A DNA stretch of 13,004 nt. Origin: Candidatus Neomicrothrix sp. UBA814. GTDB lineage: Bacteria > Actinomycetota > Acidimicrobiia > Acidimicrobiales > Poriferisodalaceae. How positions within the stretch are numbered: position 1 is the stretch's first letter; each line of letters begins with the position of its first letter. The stretch is taken from contig DBIA01000009.1 of assembly GCA_002296525.1 (NCBI GenBank), forward strand, positions 1 through 13,004, read 5' to 3'. The notes under the pieces were generated by a model. That model was not told the origin of the DNA and did no database searches. It saw nothing but the letters and a program-made list of their open reading frames with translations. The position numbers and the translations under genes are program-made. Positions 6,937 through 13,004 of this stretch are shown piece after piece.

Positions 6937-9900
6937 ATGACTAACGGCTGGAACTTCTGGATCGACCGCGGGGGCACCTTCACCGACATAGTCGGGCGGA
7001 CGCCAGATGGCACGTTGGTGACCCACAAATTGCTGTCGGACAACCTCCGTCACTACCCCGACGCGGCAGTACAAGGCATCAGAGATCTCCTTGATCTCAA
7101 CGACGACCAGGCCATACCCCTTGACCAAATTGACACGGTCAAAATGGGAACCACCGTTGCAACCAACGCCCTACTTGAGCGACAAGGTGAACCAACGTTG
7201 TTCGTAACCACCGCTGGGTTCGCGGATGTACTCAGAATCGGATACCAAACCCGACCAGACCTTTTCGCTTTAGACATCGATCTGCCCGAAATGCTGTACA
7301 CCGATGTTTTAGAAATCAAAGAACGAGTCAATGCCGACGGAGACGTCCTGGTGGAACTCGATGAACAAGCGGCTCGTCAAGGACTGCAACAGGCCCGTAC
7401 CAACGGATTCAATTCCGTTGCCATAGTTCTCCTCCACGGTTATAGACACACTGACCACGAATCGCGTCTCGCGCACATCGCACGAGAACTCGGCTTCGAA
7501 CAAATATCCGTCAGCCACGAAGTCAGCGCACTGATGAAAATCGTCCCTCGAGGCGACACCACAGTCGTCGACGCCTACCTGTCGCCTATTTTGAGCCGCT
7601 ACGTCGCGCAAGTAGATGAGCAGCTCCGTCACGACCAGCACAGTCCCCGCTTGATGTTTATGCAATCCAACGGAGGCCTCACCGACGCCTACGCATTTCA
7701 AGGTAAAGACGCGTTGTTATCAGGCCCCGCTGGCGGGGTAGTCGGAATGGTTCGCACCGCAGAAAACGCGGACCTACACAAGCTGATCGGCTTCGACATG
7801 GGCGGAACCTCAACCGACGTAAGCCATTACGCAGGCGAATTCGAACGCGCCTACGAAACCGAAGTGGCAGGAATCAGAGTTCGTTCCCCGATGATGGACA
7901 TACATACCGTCGCAGCAGGAGGCGGCTCGATCCTCCACTTTGACGGCAGCCGACTACGAGTCGGCCCCGATTCAGCCGGCGCTGACCCTGGACCAGCCAG
8001 CTACGGCAATGACGGCCCACTAGCGATCACCGACTGCAATGTCATCCTCGGCAAACTTCGCCCAGAGTTCTTCCCCTCGGTATTTGGAACTGACGGACAA
8101 CAACCCCTCGATCTTGAAGCAACTACCACGGCGTTCCAAGCCCTCGCCAAACAGATCAGCGCTGAAACCGGTACACCCCAAACCGAAACCACTGTCGCAC
8201 AAGGATTCCTAGACGTCGCAGCGGACAACATGGCCAACGCCATCAAAAAGATCAGCATCGAACGCGGTCATGACGTCAGCGACTACGCGCTGGTGTGCTT
8301 CGGGGGAGCGGGTGGCCAACATGCATGCATGGTCGCTGACCGTCTCGGAATTGAAAACATCTACGTGCACCCCCACGCCGGTGTCCTCTCAGCTTTAGGC
8401 ATCGGATTAGCAGACATTCGCAACATCCGCGATCGAGCAGTCGAACAAGAACTAAGCCCCGAAACTCTCCGAGAGCTGGAACCGCAATGGGCAGAACTCG
8501 AACACAACGGAAACGAATATCTCCTCAACGAAGGAGTAGAACCCTCCGCACGTGAACTCCGCCGACGTGTCTCATTGCGTTACCGAGGCTCCGACACCGC
8601 GTTAACCATCCCATCTGGCACCTTCGACCAGGTATTACATGAATTCGAAGCCCAGCACAGCGCACGATTCGGCTTCATCTCCCCCCAAACGACAATCATC
8701 CTTGAATCAATCCAACTCGAAGCAATCGGTGCAGCAGAACAACTGTCATTCAACGACACACTCGATGATTCAACAGACCCACTTCTGGGAACGTTCCAAA
8801 CGACTATGGCAGGAATAACTGCTGACACCCCATTTATCGACAGACAACGCGTTGTTCCCGACACCCCAATCGTTGGGCCCGCTGTCCTCGTTGAACCAAA
8901 CGCGACCACAGTCATAGAACCGAACTGGGAAGGCCGAATCACCGCTAACGGCGATCTCGTCATAAAACGAACTTCACCTCACACCCCAAAATCAGCAGTG
9001 GGAACCGACGTCAACCCAGTCCAACTAGAGATCTTCAACAACCTCTTCATGAATGTGGCTGAACAGATGGGAGTAGTACTCGAAAACACAGCCGTCTCAG
9101 TAAACATCAAAGAGCGTCTTGACTTCAGTTGCGCCATCTTCGACCCCACCGGCGAACTCATTGCTAACGCACCCCACCTACCAATCCATCTCGGCTCAAT
9201 GAGCGAAGCCATCAAATCAGTTATTGCCAACAACCCCGAGATGTCACCAGGTGACGCATACGTCCTTAACGCTCCCTACAACGGTGGAACCCACCTCCCC
9301 GACATCACCGTCGTAAAACCAATCTTCGACGAAACAACACAGGAACGCATCTTCTATGTCGCAGCACGCGGCCACCACTCAGATATCGGTGGCATTGTCC
9401 CCGGATCAGCCCCAGCCGACTCCACCACCATCGATCAAGAAGGTCTAGTACTCGACAATGTCCTCTTAGTCCAAGACGACAGATTCTTGGAAGAAGAAAT
9501 TCGGAACATACTGACCAGAGGACCCTGGCCGGCCCGCAACCCCGACCAAAACATCGCCGACCTCAAAGCCCAAGTCGCTGCCTGCGAGCGAGGCGCGTCC
9601 GAACTTAAACGAGTCATTACCCATTACGGCCTCGATGTCGTCCACGCCTACATGAACCACGTCATGGAAAACGCAGAGGAATCAGTGCGACGCGTCATTG
9701 CAGCACTCACCGACTGCGAATTCGTTGGCGAAATGGACGACGGACATCAAATCGCTGTGTCAATCCAAGTCAACCTAGAAGAAAGATCCGCAGTGATTGA
9801 CTTCTCCGGCACCAGCGGACAGCACCCCGGAAACTTCAACGCACCCAAAGCGGTCTGCCGATCAGCCGTGTTGTACGTATTCCGATGCATGGTCAACGAC

Positions 9901-10548
9901 ACCATCCCACTCAACGCAGGCTGCCTCATACCACTAGATATCAAGATCCCCGACCCTTCACTCATCAGCCCACATCCCCCGGCCGCGGTCATCGCGGGCA
10001 ACGTGGAAACCAGCCAACTTCTCGTAGACACTCTGTTCGGAGCGCTCGGTGTTGTCGCAGGCTCACAGGGCACCATGAACAACTTCATATGGGGAAACGA
10101 CGAACACCAGTACTACGAGACGATATGTGGAGGCGCTGGCGCAACCCCAACCTCCGACGGGGCAAGTGCCGTCCACACCCACATGACCAACACCCGCCTC
10201 ACAGACCCCGAAATACTTGAATGGCGCCACCCCGTTCGGGTCGAACATTTCAAAGTTCGCCAAAACTCCGGTGGACAAGGAGCGCAGCGCGGCGGCGATG
10301 GCGTCGTACGGCGTCTTCGATTCCTGGAGCCAATGACAGTCAATGTGCTGTCATCGCGACGCAAAATTGCACCCTTTGGTGCTCAAGGGGGAGAAGACGG
10401 TCTTGTCGGCATCAACCGACTACTAAGAGCTGATGGCAGCACCGAAGAATTACCCGGCAGCACACGCGTAGAAGTCCTCGTCGGGGACTGCTTCGAAATT
10501 GAAACGCCTGGAGGGGGAGGCTTCGGCGCTTTCGAACAAGCGAAATAA
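6937..10548 (+). CDS. Fused HyuA-HyuB hydantoinase / 5-oxoprolinase family protein
   Basis: A 1203-residue enzyme that joins the two subunits of ATP-dependent hydantoinases/oxoprolinases. The HyuA-like half (about 5-670) starts with the phosphate-binding motif FWIDRGGTFTDIVGRTPDG (7-25) and has the second ATP-site motif GFDMGGTSTDVS (285-296). The HyuB-like half starts near 692 (VNPVQLEIFNNLFMNVAEQM), with NAPYNGGTHLPDITVV from 778 and RGHHSDIGG at 811-819. It ends with the glycine-rich ETPGGGGFGA. Known members open 5-oxoproline, N-methylhydantoin or caprolactam at the cost of ATP. Its fused layout and length are close to eukaryotic-type 5-oxoprolinase, but the substrate is uncertain. It lies between an EamA transporter and a cyclase-family hydrolase on the same strand. 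The ATG start has only a distant AGAGG-like site, so translation start strength may be low. Confidence 0.93.
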   Translation: MTNGWNFWIDRGGTFTDIVGRTPDGTLVTHKLLSDNLRHYPDAAVQGIRDLLDLNDDQAIPLDQIDTVKMGTTVATNALLERQGEPTLFVTTAGFADVLRIGYQTRPDLFALDIDLPEMLYTDVLEIKERVNADGDVLVELDEQAARQGLQQARTNGFNSVAIVLLHGYRHTDHESRLAHIARELGFEQISVSHEVSALMKIVPRGDTTVVDAYLSPILSRYVAQVDEQLRHDQHSPRLMFMQSNGGLTDAYAFQGKDALLSGPAGGVVGMVRTAENADLHKLIGFDMGGTSTDVSHYAGEFERAYETEVAGIRVRSPMMDIHTVAAGGGSILHFDGSRLRVGPDSAGADPGPASYGNDGPLAITDCNVILGKLRPEFFPSVFGTDGQQPLDLEATTTAFQALAKQISAETGTPQTETTVAQGFLDVAADNMANAIKKISIERGHDVSDYALVCFGGAGGQHACMVADRLGIENIYVHPHAGVLSALGIGLADIRNIRDRAVEQELSPETLRELEPQWAELEHNGNEYLLNEGVEPSARELRRRVSLRYRGSDTALTIPSGTFDQVLHEFEAQHSARFGFISPQTTIILESIQLEAIGAAEQLSFNDTLDDSTDPLLGTFQTTMAGITADTPFIDRQRVVPDTPIVGPAVLVEPNATTVIEPNWEGRITANGDLVIKRTSPHTPKSAVGTDVNPVQLEIFNNLFMNVAEQMGVVLENTAVSVNIKERLDFSCAIFDPTGELIANAPHLPIHLGSMSEAIKSVIANNPEMSPGDAYVLNAPYNGGTHLPDITVVKPIFDETTQERIFYVAARGHHSDIGGIVPGSAPADSTTIDQEGLVLDNVLLVQDDRFLEEEIRNILTRGPWPARNPDQNIADLKAQVAACERGASELKRVITHYGLDVVHAYMNHVMENAEESVRRVIAALTDCEFVGEMDDGHQIAVSIQVNLEERSAVIDFSGTSGQHPGNFNAPKAVCRSAVLYVFRCMVNDTIPLNAGCLIPLDIKIPDPSLISPHPPAAVIAGNVETSQLLVDTLFGALGVVAGSQGTMNNFIWGNDEHQYYETICGGAGATPTSDGASAVHTHMTNTRLTDPEILEWRHPVRVEHFKVRQNSGGQGAQRGGDGVVRRLRFLEPMTVNVLSSRRKIAPFGAQGGEDGLVGINRLLRADGSTEELPGSTRVEVLVGDCFEIETPGGGGFGAFEQAK

Positions 10549-10589
10549 GCCTCAGACAAGAACGAACGGAAATATAAAGGACAGGGATT

Positions 10590-11531
10590 GTGGCTACCAA
10601 CCCATGGATGACTTCAGAACAGCATCGAGAACTATTCGAAACAGTAAAGAACTGGGACCGTTGGGGCGCCGACGACGAAGCGGGGGCACTAAATCTCATC
10701 ACACCCGAACTACGCGCCGTAGCTGCCGCGGAAGTAACCCATGGTCACGCAGTTAGCTGCGCTCGAGAACTACCAGTCGAACCCAATGCCGAAAATCGAC
10801 ACCCAGCACTGCACATGATGGTCCGAGGCGGCGATGACTGTGTTTCACCGAACCTCAACATGGAGTCGACCGGCGACTTCGTTGGAGTCGCCTTCCATGG
10901 AATGGCCACCTCGCACATCGACGCGCTTTGCCACGTATTCATGGATCGGAAAATGTATAACGGCTACACGGCAGACACCGTCAAAAGCACAGGCGCTACT
11001 CACTGCAGCATCATGGTCGCAGCTGAAGGAGTTGTTGGCCGGGGAGTGCTTCTCGACATTCCCCGTCTACGAGGGGTTGAATGGCTAGAACCCGGTGACG
11101 CGATCACAGTCGACGAGCTAGAAGCTTGCGAAGAAGCACAAAACGTATCCGTCGGCACCGGAGACATATTGCTTATCGGTACCGGTCGAGACAAACGACG
11201 AACCGAACTTGGGCCCTGGCACCCGTTCCATGTCGGAATGGCCGGTCTCCACCCCAACTGCATTGAATGGTTACACCAACGCGACATCTCGGTACTTGGC
11301 TGCGACGGAGTCAGCGATGTGCTGCCAGGAAACCATCCAGATGACTGGGTGATGCCGATCCACCAGACTGTCATTGTCGCTATGGGAGTCCACCTTCTCG
11401 ACAACCTCCGACTAGATCGACTGGCGGCAGCCTGTAACCAACACTCTCAATGGAGCTTCCTGTTCACAGTCGCACCTCTACGAGTCGAAGGTGGCACCGG
11501 TTCACCAGCCAACCCAATAGCACTGCTCTAA
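10590..11531 (+). CDS. Cyclase family protein (KynB/isatin hydrolase-like metal hydrolase)
   Basis: A 313-residue protein of the cyclase family, whose characterised members (kynurenine formamidase, isatin hydrolase) are metal-dependent amide or lactam hydrolases. The metal site lies at 103-115, reading HGMATSHIDALCH, with likely ligands H109 and D111 and further histidines at 103 and 115. This is the form seen in the longer, roughly 310-residue cyclases, not the HTGTHxD form of KynB. Also typical are WGADDEAGALNLIT (25-38), GRGVLLDIPR (150-159), VGTGDILLIGTG (188-199) and the late VLGCDGVSDV (235-244). The GTG start has AAAGGA (10576-10581) eight bases upstream. It follows the hydantoinase after 41 bp, so the two are probably co-transcribed and may act on successive cyclic-amide intermediates. 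Its last four bases overlap the stop of the convergent EamA gene. Confidence 0.9.
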   Translation: MATNPWMTSEQHRELFETVKNWDRWGADDEAGALNLITPELRAVAAAEVTHGHAVSCARELPVEPNAENRHPALHMMVRGGDDCVSPNLNMESTGDFVGVAFHGMATSHIDALCHVFMDRKMYNGYTADTVKSTGATHCSIMVAAEGVVGRGVLLDIPRLRGVEWLEPGDAITVDELEACEEAQNVSVGTGDILLIGTGRDKRRTELGPWHPFHVGMAGLHPNCIEWLHQRDISVLGCDGVSDVLPGNHPDDWVMPIHQTVIVAMGVHLLDNLRLDRLAAACNQHSQWSFLFTVAPLRVEGGTGSPANPIALL

Positions 11532-12418
11532 GAACACGCTCTCTGTGAGGCCGCGACCTTGGGATGCGTGGCAACCCACACCAACGCGACCAGGATCACA
11601 GCACCCCCTACCACTGTGTTCCCAGATGGAGTTTCATCAACGATCAACCACACCCAAACCGGAGCTAAAACGATCTCGCTGAGAAGCAGCAAACTGGTGC
11701 GCGCTGCAGGCACATGCCTCCCCGCCGCATTAAATATGGGAAGTCCGACCCCCAACAGAACTGCGCCGCTCGTAAAGGCCAATGCAGCGTCACGAACGGG
11801 CAGAACGAAACCACCGGTAAGCACACCGGCAATCAATCCGACCCCGATGCCGATCACACCGGTAAAGAAAACCTGAGCCCGCGGATCGCGTCGCTCACTA
11901 TCTCGTAACAAGACCGTGTAAACACCCAGCATCAGCGGGATACAAGCCGCAACACAAATACCGACACCGTTACTGGCATCCCAAGTAGTGCCCATGATCA
12001 CCACCCCGACCACAGCAATAGCCATAGCTGCCCAAGTGTGGAGATCAACTCGTTCTCGCAACCACCACCACCCAAGCAACGCAGCAGAAAACGGGGCGAG
12101 GCTTTGAAGGAACAGTGTGGAAGCAGCATCGATGCGAGCGATCGAAATAATAAAGGCGGTTGACATGCCAGCCATGAGAGCTCCCGCCAACATGTTTTTT
12201 CGCAACCCAACAGTCAGGGCATCAATCGGGCGGCCTGAAGAACCAAACATCAGAGCGGTCACTGCTGCGACGAGGATCCCTACCGAACGCCACAATAAAA
12301 ACAACCACTCGGAGGATTCGTCAGAGGTCCACCGAAATAACAATGGACTGAAACTGAACAAAGTCCCCGACAAGAAGACAAGCGCGGACCCATTTCGATC
12401 ATTGAAATTCAGCCTCAT
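11528..12418 (-). CDS. EamA/DMT superfamily transporter (second copy)
   Basis: A 296-residue membrane protein of the EamA family with about ten helices, not closely similar to the EamA protein at 6013-6840. Repeat 1 includes STAFIISIARIDAASTLFLQ (86-105) and ends with the family-type LGWWWLRERVDLHTWAAMAI (115-134). Repeat 2 includes LLLLSEIVLAPVWVWLIVDE (243-262) followed by GGAVILVALVWV. The ATG at 12418-12416 is chosen; a TTG ten codons upstream (12448) is also open. Neither has a convincing ribosome site, so a leaderless transcript is possible. It is divergent from the PhyH gene, 48 bp apart, and convergent with the cyclase gene with a four-base overlap of stop codons. It may export or import a compound handled by either neighbour; the cargo is unknown. 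Confidence 0.9.
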   Translation of the reverse strand: MRLNFNDRNGSALVFLSGTLFSFSPLLFRWTSDESSEWLFLLWRSVGILVAAVTALMFGSSGRPIDALTVGLRKNMLAGALMAGMSTAFIISIARIDAASTLFLQSLAPFSAALLGWWWLRERVDLHTWAAMAIAVVGVVIMGTTWDASNGVGICVAACIPLMLGVYTVLLRDSERRDPRAQVFFTGVIGIGVGLIAGVLTGGFVLPVRDAALAFTSGAVLLGVGLPIFNAAGRHVPAARTSLLLLSEIVLAPVWVWLIVDETPSGNTVVGGAVILVALVWVATHPKVAASQRACS

Positions 12419-12466
12419 TACAAAAGACTGTAACGATCGACTGTCCAAACCAGAGAGAATGTACGA

Positions 12467-13004
12467 ATGGCAGTCGGCAACACCTCAGCTGCACAGTGGC
12501 GCGCAATAGAAGACGTGAGCGCACTAGCTGCCTCTACCCGACGACCCTGGAGGGAAGTATCGTCAACTGTCATTGAAGACTTTCAACGCGACGGGGTCAT
12601 CATCATGCGCGAAGCATTCCCCGAATGGGTAGAACCATTGCGAGACGGTTTGCAACGTAACCTCGACAACCCTCAAAATTTCGCTTTTCCTTGCGAGAGC
12701 ACCAGTGGCGACGAACCGGGAAGATTTTTCGATAGCTACTGCAACTGGCAATTAATTCCGGAATATCTGCTCTTTGCATTCACGTCTCACGCAGCATCTA
12801 TCGCAGCACAACTCATGCAAAGTAAGACTGCGCAGCTATTCCACGAACACGCATTCGCTAAAGAACCTGGAACCCAAAAGGCCACGCCTTGGCACCATGA
12901 CCTCCCGTATTACTGCATAGACGGAAGACAAACCGTTTCGATCTACATAGCCCTCGATGTGATTCCTGCCCCCACTGCTGTTCGATTTTTCAAAGGCTCT
13001 CACC
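12467..13004 (+). CDS. Phytanoyl-CoA dioxygenase (PhyH) family protein, N-terminal part
   Basis: Partial gene cut by the right edge; 179 full codons are present. The translation begins MAVGNTSAAQWRAIEDVSAL. A helix then leads to the typical PhyH opening FQRDGVIIMREAFPEWVEPL (39-58), which fits the family pattern of an F-x-x-DG-V strand and a substrate-entry helix. The iron-binding HxD pair is H143 and D145 in TPWHHDLPYYCIDG (140-153), followed by TVSIYIALD and VRFFKGSH at the edge. The distal iron-ligand histidine and the 2-oxoglutarate-binding arginine lie beyond the window. Members are Fe(II)/2-oxoglutarate-dependent oxygenases that hydroxylate acyl-CoAs, small acids or natural products. 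The ATG has a GAGAG ribosome site nine bases upstream. A closer ATG at 12459 is in another frame and stops after 16 codons. The gene is divergent from the second EamA gene. Confidence 0.85.
   Translation, partial: MAVGNTSAAQWRAIEDVSALAASTRRPWREVSSTVIEDFQRDGVIIMREAFPEWVEPLRDGLQRNLDNPQNFAFPCESTSGDEPGRFFDSYCNWQLIPEYLLFAFTSHAASIAAQLMQSKTAQLFHEHAFAKEPGTQKATPWHHDLPYYCIDGRQTVSIYIALDVIPAPTAVRFFKGSH

Noticed and set aside
7309..7701. Open frame of 130 residues on the minus strand inside the hydantoinase gene
   Set aside because: It is opposite a well-conserved domain and looks like a by-product of C-rich third positions.
12426..12444. Direct repeat GACTGT in the gap between the second EamA gene and the PhyH gene
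   Set aside because: Six bases repeated once in a 48-bp gap is within chance expectation.
1..13004. tRNA, rRNA, CRISPR, insertion sequence, toxin-antitoxin or defence genes
   Set aside because: Looked for on both strands by motif and repeat structure; nothing convincing was found.

Overview
The window is a densely packed stretch of a bacterial chromosome, most likely from an actinobacterium. A Ddn-type deazaflavin (F420) oxidoreductase sits directly beside a luciferase-like (LLM) oxidoreductase, together with a CaiB/BaiF CoA-transferase, a VOC protein and a PhyH dioxygenase. GTG and probably TTG starts are used, and base composition is moderate rather than very high GC. This mix resembles marine or aquatic Acidimicrobiia, but that placement is inference. 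No rRNA, tRNA, CRISPR array, transposase, integrase or phage gene was seen. No intergenic stretch reaches 300 bases; the longest is about 110.

Layout. (1) 1-152, minus: 5' end of a VOC/glyoxalase-fold protein that runs off the left edge. (2) 262-1071, plus: six-helix DUF6159-like membrane protein. (3) 5970-1075, minus: a four-gene, probably co-transcribed run, read as FkbM methyltransferase, Ddn-like oxidoreductase, LLM oxidoreductase, and an 810-residue CoA-transferase with two complete family III domains in tandem. (4) 6013-11531, plus: EamA transporter, fused HyuA-HyuB hydantoinase/5-oxoprolinase, and a cyclase-family metal hydrolase. (5) 12418-11528, minus: a second EamA transporter, convergent with the cyclase gene and sharing its stop-codon bases. 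(6) 12467-13004, plus: 5' part of a phytanoyl-CoA dioxygenase-like gene cut by the right edge.

How the genes may work together. The minus run looks like a small catabolic unit: F420- or flavin-dependent redox steps combined with CoA activation of a carboxylic acid. The plus run looks like a cyclic-amide unit, with an ATP-dependent lactam/hydantoin opener followed by a metal-dependent amide or lactone hydrolase. It is flanked by two drug/metabolite-type transporters that could move the substrate or product. The substrates cannot be read from the sequence. No transcription regulator is encoded in the window. Two candidate cis elements stand out: an 11-bp hairpin-forming inverted repeat upstream of the hydantoinase, and a 12-nt direct repeat upstream of the CoA-transferase.

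Nothing here is clearly a new defence, mobile or RNA system. The features most worth a second look are the tandem CoA-transferase, the pairing of hydantoinase with cyclase, and the two intergenic repeats.
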